From Candidatus Sulfurimonas baltica (GTDB lineage Bacteria > Campylobacterota > Campylobacteria > Campylobacterales > Sulfurimonadaceae): a DNA stretch of 64,000 nt. A model generated the notes under the pieces. The model had not been told where the DNA came from. It made no database searches and was given only the letters and a program-made list of their open reading frames with translations. A program made the translations under genes and the position numbers. Positions 37,346 through 44,680 of the stretch are shown piece by piece. The stretch's first letter is position 1, and each line of letters begins with the position of its first letter. The stretch is from positions 2,356,001-2,420,000 of the forward strand of contig NZ_CP054492.1 in NCBI RefSeq assembly GCF_015265455.1. Direction: 5' to 3'.

Positions 37346-37576
37346 ACTCAACTTTCGCACATAAAACCTAACTCTTTTTGAGTATAAGCACTGAGCACAG
37401 CGATAATATTGAGTAAATTTTTATTATCCTTGACAACATTTTGGATTTCAGAGATTTTTGTCAGTATTTTAATAAAGAGTTGCATTGATATTGCCAGTGT
37501 TTCAAGCTCACATTCTAAATCTCTAAAGAGTTCTCCAAGAGTTTGTGGTTCATGCTTTATACGGTTAATATAACTT
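37346..37576 (-). mobile_element. IS4-like element copy 1, right-end fragment
   Basis: The reverse complement of the last about 200 bp of the transposase at 39053-40426, plus its terminal repeat ACTCAACTTTCGCACATA (37346-37363), which here is uninterrupted. The fragment breaks off at GTAAGTTATATT, immediately before the left repeat of copy 2. Copy 2 therefore seems to have landed in copy 1, after which the rest of copy 1 and of hsdS was lost. Confidence 0.85.
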
Positions 37577-37639
37577 ACTCAACTCGTATGTTCTTTTTTT
37601 TGTAAATTTTTAGTTTATACTTCTTTTGAGTTGTTCGTT

Positions 37640-37805
37640 AGAAGTAATGTATCGGTACTTAACTAAAGCGGCATAGTCTAGCTTGTGCGAAAGTCGGATA
37701 ATTACACTTTAAATTTGAGTGGCGAGTGGATCGGTTTCTAATATCTTTTTTTTGCAAGAAAAAGTTGAAGCTAGATCGGATTGAATCACGAGGCAAAGTT
37801 ATGTG
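37640..37805 (+). ncRNA. Candidate IS110 bridge RNA (copy A)
   Basis: Loop 1: stem GTAAT(G)TATC/GATAATTAC (37644-37653 with 37697-37705) encloses TACTTAACT (37656-37664) and TGTGCGAAAG (37684-37693). These match the IS4-like target left side TACTCAACT (one G-U wobble) and the complement of the right side CTTTCGCACA (10 of 10). Loop 2: stem ACTTT/AAAGT (37706-37710 with 37795-37799) encloses GTGGCGA (37719-37725), identical to the element's right end, and ACGAG (37788-37792), complementary to CT plus the left end CGT. This order is that of target and donor loops in known bridge RNAs. Ends of the transcript are guesses. Confidence 0.75.
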
Positions 37806-37827
37806 TAGTATTATTGCTTAAAAGTCA

Positions 37828-37847
37828 CATAGGAGTTTACTCCTATG
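37828..37847 (+). promoter_or_regulatory. Perfect hairpin between bridge RNA and recombinase start
   Basis: CATAGGAGT-TT-ACTCCTATG, a 9-bp perfect stem, lies 36 bp before the recombinase GTG. It has no T run, so it is more likely an RNA-processing or translation-limiting structure than a terminator. The true ribosome site AGGAGG is at 37871-37876. A mirror copy is at 41504-41523. Confidence 0.5.
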
Positions 37848-37882
37848 CTAACGAACTCTCTTAAAATAGTAGGAGGTTCACG

Positions 37883-38881
37883 GTGTCAAATTGTATCGGA
37901 ATTGATGTATCAAAAGCAAGTATAAATATTCATATAGCAAAGAATAAGCAGGATTTAGTTTTAGAGAATAGCATTAAAGGTTTCAGGTCTCTTATCTCTA
38001 AATTAAAAAAAATATATAAAAAAGAGATGGAGAATATTGTCTTTATTTTTGAGCCAACAGGTAGTTATTCTGAAGCACTTAGAAAATATTCTTCAGAACA
38101 AAATATCAAGTGTTTTATCATAAATCCTAAGCAGTTTAGTAATTATGCTAAAGCATTGGGAGTGGAAGTAAAAAATGATATTGAAGATGCTAGAGTTCTT
38201 TCAAAAGCTCTTCATTTAGCTAAAGATAATCAGATCAAGGTTCCTGTATATAACGAAGATATAGAACATATTAAGGAGTTGATGAGTTTTTATAAATTCA
38301 CGAAAAAACAAACAACACAACAGAAGAATCATCTTGAAGCATTGACAAGTAAAGATGGTGATAACTTCTCAATTAAAGAACTTAAAAAGTCTATCAAAGA
38401 ATCGAAAGAAAAAGAGCTTAGAATTATTGAACAAGTACAAACTTTAATTGATTCTACGGATGAATATAAAATTGCATATGACAATATTATATCAATAAAA
38501 GGAGTTGGTCAAATTGGTGCCATTGTACTTTTACATCTCTTTTTAAAATACCCAGAAGCTAATCAAAGGCAGATTACCTCGTTAACAGGTCTAAATCCAA
38601 TTTATAGACAATCCGGTACATCAATTCAATCAGGTTATAAAATAGCAAAGTCAGGCGCAAGTCTATATAGAAGTGTGATTTTTATGTCAGTTCTTACTGC
38701 TGTACAACATGATAAAAATTTTAAAAGTTTTTATGAGAGATTGAAATCTAAAGGAAAACATACAACATCTGCTCAAATTGCTGTCATGCGAAAAATAATA
38801 CTTACTGCACATTCTCTTTATAAAAATAATAGAAAATATAATGAAAATTATAATACTCATGAAGCTTCTGATATGGAATAA
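37883..38881 (+). CDS. IS110-family recombinase (copy A)
   Basis: 332 residues. The RuvC-like DEDD residues are Asp8 (GIDVSK), Glu57 (FEPTG), Asp99 and Asp102 (NDIEDARVL). Their spacing is the same as in well-characterised IS110 enzymes. A coiled-coil middle (about 125-195) follows, then the Tnp domain with GVGQIGA and the catalytic serine region YRQSGTS (about 241-247). It starts with GTG and AGGAGG six bases upstream. The enzyme is expected to cut and join DNA under the guidance of the adjacent RNA. Confidence 0.95.
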   Translation: MSNCIGIDVSKASINIHIAKNKQDLVLENSIKGFRSLISKLKKIYKKEMENIVFIFEPTGSYSEALRKYSSEQNIKCFIINPKQFSNYAKALGVEVKNDIEDARVLSKALHLAKDNQIKVPVYNEDIEHIKELMSFYKFTKKQTTQQKNHLEALTSKDGDNFSIKELKKSIKESKEKELRIIEQVQTLIDSTDEYKIAYDNIISIKGVGQIGAIVLLHLFLKYPEANQRQITSLTGLNPIYRQSGTSIQSGYKIAKSGASLYRSVIFMSVLTAVQHDKNFKSFYERLKSKGKHTTSAQIAVMRKIILTAHSLYKNNRKYNENYNTHEASDME

Positions 38882-39052
38882 AATTGAAGAGAATTGTTAC
38901 TATCGGTATCATTTTTAAAGGAAGTTAAACGTGGCGACTTTCGCACATAGATTTCACTAAATCCACGAACTTAATTTGAGTATTAAAGCCCATAAATAGC
39001 CACTTTTTAGTATAATTTTGTCACCACAACATCAAAAATACAAGGCTATTTT

Positions 39053-40426
39053 ATGGAACTTGACAATTATATACAAACTGCAGTGAGAAGCATATTAAAG
39101 AATCCAATACTTGAAGTGCTAACAGAGATAAAAATCACAAAAATACTTAAGCAGAGCAACTTCATTAAACGAAATGTTGGCTATCCACCATTTCAAATAA
39201 TATTACACTTCGTTTATATGTTAGTGATGCAAAAACGCCAGTCAACATTTATAAAAAAGAGCGATAGTGCATTTGGGAAAGATGCCTATTACAGATTTAT
39301 CAAAGATAGTCGTTACAACTGGCGAAAGTTTTTAATGCTAAGTACTACTGCACTTTTGCAAAGAATAAAACCACTACATAAAAATGGTGAACATCGCTTA
39401 CTCATTATTGACGATACAGTAGAGTCTAAGAGAGGTAAATACATTGAGGGAAGCTGTAAATATATTTGGAGCAATAAAGAACATAGGAGTATCAATGCGC
39501 TCAATATCGTATCTCTAAATTATGCAGATTCACATTCAACTTTTCAATTAGATTTTTCTATAAAAATGAATGGTAGCAATAGAAAAGATATTTCAGAGTT
39601 CACAAATAAGCTACATCACAGAAGTAATGCATATCAGAGAAAGAGTGAAATTACTAAAGGCAAAAATATACTAGCTATTGAGATGCTGCAAAGAGCTTTG
39701 GATAACGGTGTTGATGCAGATTACTTGCTCGTAGATAGCTGGTATGCTAAACCGAATTTCATACATCAAGCTAATGAACTTGGTATGCCAGTAATAGCAA
39801 GACTTCCAAACAATAAACTTATTTGGAACTTTAAAGGCAAACATAAAACTATGAATGCAATCTATGACAGTATGAAAAACTATCGTCACAAAAGTAGTGG
39901 TAAACATGGCAAAATATCGTACAAATATTTCGATGCCATTGTAGAACATGCAGTTTTAGGTAAAGTCAAGCTCGTATTTTTACACACAGGTAAAGAGTTG
40001 TTAGTTTTTATCTCAAGTGATATTACTATTGCAGGCAAAGAGATTCTAGCAACTTATAAAAAGAGATGGAATATTGAACAAGGCTATAAAGATCTCAGAA
40101 ACCTCTTCGGTTTTGGAAAAGAAGAAAATCGTATCTATGAATCACTAATTGCAAAAATAACACTATCTATGTTTGCATATAACATTGTAAGTTATATTAA
40201 CCGTATAAAGCATGAACCACAAACTCTTGGAGAACTCTTTAGAGATTTAGAATGTGAGCTTGAAACACTGGCAATATCAATGCAACTCTTTATTAAAATA
40301 CTGACAAAAATCTCTGAAATCCAAAATGTTGTCAAGGATAATAAAAATTTACTCAATATTATCGCTGTGCTCAGTGCTTATACTCAAAAAGAGTTAGGTT
40401 TTATGTGCGAAAGTCGCCACGTTTAA
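39053..40426 (+). CDS. IS4-like DDE transposase
   Basis: 457 residues as read. The DDE residues fit Asp in LLIIDDTVESKRG, Asp in YLLVDSWYAKP and Glu in YKKRWNIEQGYKDLR, the last being the YREK-type signature of IS4-related enzymes. The gene is intact. Because IS110 cuts the terminal repeat that overlaps its 3' end, the last residues change: the native reading would end ...FMCES, and here two extra residues (HV after SR) come from IS110 sequence. Its element's ends are both split, so it can probably no longer move itself. Confidence 0.85.
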   Translation: MELDNYIQTAVRSILKNPILEVLTEIKITKILKQSNFIKRNVGYPPFQIILHFVYMLVMQKRQSTFIKKSDSAFGKDAYYRFIKDSRYNWRKFLMLSTTALLQRIKPLHKNGEHRLLIIDDTVESKRGKYIEGSCKYIWSNKEHRSINALNIVSLNYADSHSTFQLDFSIKMNGSNRKDISEFTNKLHHRSNAYQRKSEITKGKNILAIEMLQRALDNGVDADYLLVDSWYAKPNFIHQANELGMPVIARLPNNKLIWNFKGKHKTMNAIYDSMKNYRHKSSGKHGKISYKYFDAIVEHAVLGKVKLVFLHTGKELLVFISSDITIAGKEILATYKKRWNIEQGYKDLRNLFGFGKEENRIYESLIAKITLSMFAYNIVSYINRIKHEPQTLGELFRDLECELETLAISMQLFIKILTKISEIQNVVKDNKNLLNIIAVLSAYTQKELGFMCESRHV

Positions 40427-40469
40427 CTTCCTTTAAAAATGATACCGATAGTAACAATTCTCTTCAATT

Positions 40470-41468
40470 TTATTCCATATCAGAAGCTTCATGAGTATTA
40501 TAATTTTCATTATATTTTCTATTATTTTTATAAAGAGAATGTGCAGTAAGTATTATTTTTCGCATGACAGCAATTTGAGCAGATGTTGTATGTTTTCCTT
40601 TAGATTTCAATCTCTCATAAAAACTTTTAAAATTTTTATCATGTTGTACAGCAGTAAGAACTGACATAAAAATCACACTTCTATATAGACTTGCGCCTGA
40701 CTTTGCTATTTTATAACCTGATTGAATTGATGTACCGGATTGTCTATAAATTGGATTTAGACCTGTTAACGAGGTAATCTGCCTTTGATTAGCTTCTGGG
40801 TATTTTAAAAAGAGATGTAAAAGTACAATGGCACCAATTTGACCAACTCCTTTTATTGATATAATATTGTCATATGCAATTTTATATTCATCCGTAGAAT
40901 CAATTAAAGTTTGTACTTGTTCAATAATTCTAAGCTCTTTTTCTTTCGATTCTTTGATAGACTTTTTAAGTTCTTTAATTGAGAAGTTATCACCATCTTT
41001 ACTTGTCAATGCTTCAAGATGATTCTTCTGTTGTGTTGTTTGTTTTTTCGTGAATTTATAAAAACTCATCAACTCCTTAATATGTTCTATATCTTCGTTA
41101 TATACAGGAACCTTGATCTGATTATCTTTAGCTAAATGAAGAGCTTTTGAAAGAACTCTAGCATCTTCAATATCATTTTTTACTTCCACTCCCAATGCTT
41201 TAGCATAATTACTAAACTGCTTAGGATTTATGATAAAACACTTGATATTTTGTTCTGAAGAATATTTTCTAAGTGCTTCAGAATAACTACCTGTTGGCTC
41301 AAAAATAAAGACAATATTCTCCATCTCTTTTTTATATATTTTTTTTAATTTAGAGATAAGAGACCTGAAACCTTTAATGCTATTCTCTAAAACTAAATCC
41401 TGCTTATTCTTTGCTATATGAATATTTATACTTGCTTTTGATACATCAATTCCGATACAATTTGACAC
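40470..41468 (-). CDS. IS110-family recombinase (copy B)
   Basis: The same 332 residues as the copy at 37883-38881, including the DEDD and serine motifs and the GTG start. Identity implies either very recent transposition or repair of one copy from the other. Sequence between the copies differs, so this is not a simple assembly inversion artefact. Confidence 0.95.
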   Translation of the reverse strand: MSNCIGIDVSKASINIHIAKNKQDLVLENSIKGFRSLISKLKKIYKKEMENIVFIFEPTGSYSEALRKYSSEQNIKCFIINPKQFSNYAKALGVEVKNDIEDARVLSKALHLAKDNQIKVPVYNEDIEHIKELMSFYKFTKKQTTQQKNHLEALTSKDGDNFSIKELKKSIKESKEKELRIIEQVQTLIDSTDEYKIAYDNIISIKGVGQIGAIVLLHLFLKYPEANQRQITSLTGLNPIYRQSGTSIQSGYKIAKSGASLYRSVIFMSVLTAVQHDKNFKSFYERLKSKGKHTTSAQIAVMRKIILTAHSLYKNNRKYNENYNTHEASDME

Positions 41469-41545
41469 CGTGAACCTCCTAATATTTTAAGAGAGTTCGT
41501 TAGCATAGGAGTAAACTCCTATGTGACTTTTAAGCAATAATACTA

Positions 41546-41711
41546 CACATAACTTTGCCTCGTGATTCAATCCGATCTAGCTTCAACTTTTTCTTGCAAA
41601 AAAAAGATATTAGAAACCGATCCACTCGCCACTCAAATTTAAAGTGTAATTATCCGACTTTCGCACAAGCTAGACTATGCCGCTTTAGTTAAGTACCGAT
41701 ACATTACTTCT
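41546..41711 (-). ncRNA. Candidate IS110 bridge RNA (copy B)
   Basis: Mirror of 37640-37805. The target guides lie at 41687-41695 and 41658-41667 on the minus strand, and the donor guides follow downstream. No difference from copy A was seen in the guide segments, so both copies should aim at the same IS4-like terminal repeat. Confidence 0.72.
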
Positions 41712-41826
41712 AACGAACAACTCAAAAGAAGTATAAACTAAAAATTTACAAAAAAAAGAACATACGAGTTGAGTAAAATAATTTATTTTACGCTAAAATC
41801 TTCATTATTAAAAAAAAGGTTGATTG

Positions 41827-43668
41827 ATGGAATCAAAACAAAAAGTCATTGTATCGCTAGTGATTATTTTTACTCTATTTTTTATAGCTATGATAGTTAG
41901 TACGGTAATAAATTTTAGAAACTATGGTATAAAGACGGCTGAAGACAAGGCTAGTATCACTGCAGAAATTGTAAAAATTGGTCTTACTGCACATATGGTT
42001 AATGGAATTACAGATCAGAGAGACTATTTTCTAAAACAGATAGGCGATGTGGAGAAGATTAGTCAACTTTGGATAGCAAGATCTCCTAGCGTTGTAAAAC
42101 AGTACGGAGAAGGTCATAACAATGAAATACCAAGAGATAATATAGACAAAGAGGTGCTTGAAACCGGAAATACAAAATCAATCACAACCGAAACACTAGG
42201 CAAAAGCACAATTCGTGTAACCATCCCTTTCGCTGCAACAGAATTTCAGACTCCAAGCTGTATGGGGTGCCATGAGGCAAAAGAGGGCGAAGTTTTAGGT
42301 GTTGTAAGCATGGTAATGGATATAACTGAACTTCGCATGGGTAGCATAAGAACCGTTCTTTATAATATGGGTCTAACACTCATAGCAGTCTTATTTGTTT
42401 TTATAGTTATAAATAGGTTTATAAAACCTTTCGTCAGTATATTTTACTCCATTAGAGATGTTATGAACGGTGCAAAACATGGTGATTATTCCATAAGAGT
42501 TAAAGGCTCTAAGAATGAAGAGAACTCTTCATTGGCAAGCCTTTTAAATTCCCTTTTGGAAAAACTCCAACATACATTTGAAGAGCTAGATAAAAAAGTA
42601 TATGTATTTATTAAAAATAAAAATTATGTTAAAGAGGCTGATCCTCTTAAAAATATCAACTGTACAATAGACAGATTATCAGATATCTATAAGTTTAAAC
42701 AAACTATAGAAAATGATAAAGAACTCGAAGATATATACAATAGAATAGCATATGTTCTGAAAAATCATTTTAACCTAGATGAATTTACTATAATTGAAAT
42801 TGATACTATGAACAAACTCAAAAAAATTGTTCATTCACAAAAAGAGTGTCACTGTGATATCATAGATAATGAGTGCAGAGCAGACCGTATAAATGCAAGC
42901 GTAGACTCAACTGTTTTTGCAAACTCCTGTGAAGTCTCTAATCTTGAGGCTGGTAAAGAGTATATCTGTACTCCATATACAATATCAAATGAACTGCAAC
43001 TAGTTCTAACAATTGTTACTAGTGATGAGAAGCAGACGGAATATGTGAGATCAATCATGAGTGATATTGAAGATTACATAACTACAGCACGACCTGCAAT
43101 AGTTGGGAAAAAATTGATGCAAACTCTTAACAAGATAGCTAGAGTTGATCAACTTACAAATATGTACAATCGAAAGTTTTTAGATGAATTTGCTGATATA
43201 TCGGTTCCTCAGGCACTTCGCGCTAATACCTCATATGGTGTTTTAATGATTGATATTGATTATTTCAAAATGATAAATGATGATTATGGACACGATGTGG
43301 GTGATGAAGCTATTCGCATAGTCTCAGGTGTGATTAGAAAGCAGATACGCAAATCCGACCTTGCGATTCGTTATGGTGGAGAGGAGTTTATAGCACTTCT
43401 ATACAACTGCAATGAAGATAATATTATAAAAATTGCAGAATCTATAAGAGTTGAGTTCTCCAAACAAAAAATTCCCGCAGCTGGCAAAACATTTAGCAAA
43501 ACACTAAGTGTAGGGTGTTCTCGCTTCCCGCAGGACAGTGACAGCATTTGGAAATGTATCAAGTTTGCAGATATTGCATTGTATCAAGCGAAAGAGGGCG
43601 GGAGAAATCAGGTTGTAGCCTTCAAGCAAGAGATGATTGATAACAAAGAGATGGGTGAGAGTTACTAA
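41827..43668 (+). CDS. Membrane diguanylate cyclase with c-type heme motif
   Basis: 613 residues from ATG 41827; a TTG one codon earlier is less likely. A first helix (about 7-29) and a second (about 178-197) bracket a periplasmic domain holding CMGCH at 145-149, a c-type heme-binding motif of the Tll0287/DUF3365-like kind. HAMP (about 198-250), a Cys-rich GAF-like region (Cys341, 343, 350, 368, 381) and GGDEF (RYGGEEF, 515-521) with intact I-site RKSD (508-511) follow. It probably converts redox or ligand state at the heme into c-di-GMP output. It lies just outside the IS cluster and looks intact. Confidence 0.87.
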   Translation: MESKQKVIVSLVIIFTLFFIAMIVSTVINFRNYGIKTAEDKASITAEIVKIGLTAHMVNGITDQRDYFLKQIGDVEKISQLWIARSPSVVKQYGEGHNNEIPRDNIDKEVLETGNTKSITTETLGKSTIRVTIPFAATEFQTPSCMGCHEAKEGEVLGVVSMVMDITELRMGSIRTVLYNMGLTLIAVLFVFIVINRFIKPFVSIFYSIRDVMNGAKHGDYSIRVKGSKNEENSSLASLLNSLLEKLQHTFEELDKKVYVFIKNKNYVKEADPLKNINCTIDRLSDIYKFKQTIENDKELEDIYNRIAYVLKNHFNLDEFTIIEIDTMNKLKKIVHSQKECHCDIIDNECRADRINASVDSTVFANSCEVSNLEAGKEYICTPYTISNELQLVLTIVTSDEKQTEYVRSIMSDIEDYITTARPAIVGKKLMQTLNKIARVDQLTNMYNRKFLDEFADISVPQALRANTSYGVLMIDIDYFKMINDDYGHDVGDEAIRIVSGVIRKQIRKSDLAIRYGGEEFIALLYNCNEDNIIKIAESIRVEFSKQKIPAAGKTFSKTLSVGCSRFPQDSDSIWKCIKFADIALYQAKEGGRNQVVAFKQEMIDNKEMGESY

Positions 43669-43677
43669 CTCTCGCTA

Positions 43678-43706
43678 AAGCAGTACGGCAATATGCCACA
43701 CTGCTT
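43678..43706. terminator. Hairpin between convergent genes
   Basis: AAGCAGT/ACTGCTT stem with an inner GGCA/TGCC extension, followed by AAAATATT on the plus strand. It lies between the convergent GGDEF gene and the epimerase gene, where a bidirectional terminator is expected. A 14-bp palindrome TTCTACATGTAGAA follows at 43713-43726. Confidence 0.5.
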
Positions 43707-43738
43707 AAAATATTCTACATGTAGAAAAAAAGATATAC

Positions 43739-44611
43739 CTACTTTAGGATATTTTGCAAAGCATCTTCAAATTTTTCATAATCAAAAACAAACCCATTTT
43801 CAAGCAGCTTTGTCGGATATACCTCTTTTGAATCAAGCATAACAGTAGAACCCTCCCCAAAAATTAGTTTTAACATAAAAGATGGCACACTAAAAAAAGT
43901 AGGTCTATGTAGCATTTTTCCTAAGATTTCTGTTTGTTCATTGTTTGACAAAGGAGATGGTGAAGTGAAGTTTACAGAGCCTCTGATTTCTGGAGTTTTA
44001 ACAATAAATTTGATAGCTCTAAGCAAATCATCTATGTGAATCCACGAGACCATTTGTGAACCATTGCCAAGTTTTCCACCAACGCCCATCTTAAAAGGTG
44101 GCAATATTTTTTGCATCGCCCCACCCTCTTTTGCGTATATAACTCCAAACCTCATCTGAACGGACCTAACTCCAAGAACTTCAGCCTTTCTAGCCTCTGC
44201 TTCCCAATCTTGACATAGCTTAGATAAAAAATCATCTGCAAAATTTTGAGAATCATCATTATGAGAATCAATGGAGTTGTAAATTCCCACGGCTGATGCG
44301 GTTAAAAAAAGTTTTGGTTTATCTTTACACAACTTCATTGCATCAACTAGCTTTTTGGTTGTATCTATGCGACTGCTGTAAAGATTTTTTTTGTACTTAT
44401 CACTCCACCGAGCAATTATAGTTGTCCCGCTTAAGTTTATCAGAATGTCACACTTCTCTAACTCCTTGGCGATACTCTCGATTGGCGTATCATTACGTAC
44501 TTTTAAACCAATCACATCGTTATGTTTTGAGTTAAACAGAGTTTCTAATTTTGAGCCGACTAAGCCGCTTTTACCACAAATAACTATTTTTAGTTTATTT
44601 CCTATTGACAT
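43739..44611 (-). CDS. TIGR01777-family NAD(P)-binding epimerase-like protein
   Basis: 290 residues from ATG 44611, which has GGAG six bases upstream; a TTG 18 bases earlier is less likely. An SDR Rossmann fold begins with VICGKSGLVGSKL (about 9-21). NLSGTTI, RWSDKYKKNLYSSRI and the QMRFGVIYAKEGGAMQKILPPF segment are those of the TIGR01777 (SulA/YfcH-like, SDR39U) family. A C-terminal DUF1731-like stretch follows (VPSFMLKLIFGEGSTVMLDSKEVYP). Function in bacteria is unknown. Confidence 0.85.
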   Translation of the reverse strand: MSIGNKLKIVICGKSGLVGSKLETLFNSKHNDVIGLKVRNDTPIESIAKELEKCDILINLSGTTIIARWSDKYKKNLYSSRIDTTKKLVDAMKLCKDKPKLFLTASAVGIYNSIDSHNDDSQNFADDFLSKLCQDWEAEARKAEVLGVRSVQMRFGVIYAKEGGAMQKILPPFKMGVGGKLGNGSQMVSWIHIDDLLRAIKFIVKTPEIRGSVNFTSPSPLSNNEQTEILGKMLHRPTFFSVPSFMLKLIFGEGSTVMLDSKEVYPTKLLENGFVFDYEKFEDALQNILK

Positions 44612-44680
44612 GCAAGACTCCAAAAACAAATATTGTTTTGATTATAGAGCGATGTTAATAAAAAAGCCCTTACTCTTGCA

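Larger units (their letters stand above)
37585..38937 (+). mobile_element. IS110-family element, copy A
   Basis: 1353 bp between two CT dinucleotides (37583-37584 and 38938-38939). It has no terminal inverted repeats, which is normal for IS110. Layout: about 300 bp of 5' non-coding sequence with a foldable bridge-RNA candidate, the recombinase gene (37883-38881), and a short 3' end terminating in AACGTGGCGA. The mirror copy B has the same length, and the two recombinases are identical in protein sequence. Confidence 0.9.
40414..41766 (-). mobile_element. IS110-family element, copy B (mirror of copy A)
   Basis: 1353 bp on the minus strand between AG dinucleotides (the CT core on the other strand) at 40412-40413 and 41767-41768. 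The encoded protein is identical to copy A, and the inspected DNA stretches (both ends and the non-coding region) match as exact reverse complements. The two copies flank the IS4-like interior and form a large inverted repeat with arms of about 1.35 kb. Confidence 0.9.
37577..41774 (+). mobile_element. IS4-like element copy 2, split by two IS110 insertions
   Basis: Outer terminal pieces ACTCAACT (37577-37584) and AGTTGAGT (41767-41774) and inner pieces starting CTTTCGCACATA (38938) and ending at 40413 together rebuild two 18-bp inverted repeats identical to the uninterrupted one at 37346. The interior 38938-40413 carries the whole transposase. Both repeats are cut at the same CT dinucleotide by IS110 copies in mirror orientation. 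No target duplication is seen (left flank ATAACTT, right flank AAAATAA). Confidence 0.85.

Noticed and set aside
37346-37381. Native C terminus of HsdS ending QLSHIKPNSF
   Set aside because: These residues are encoded by the IS4-like terminal repeat and reversed transposase sequence, not by hsdS.
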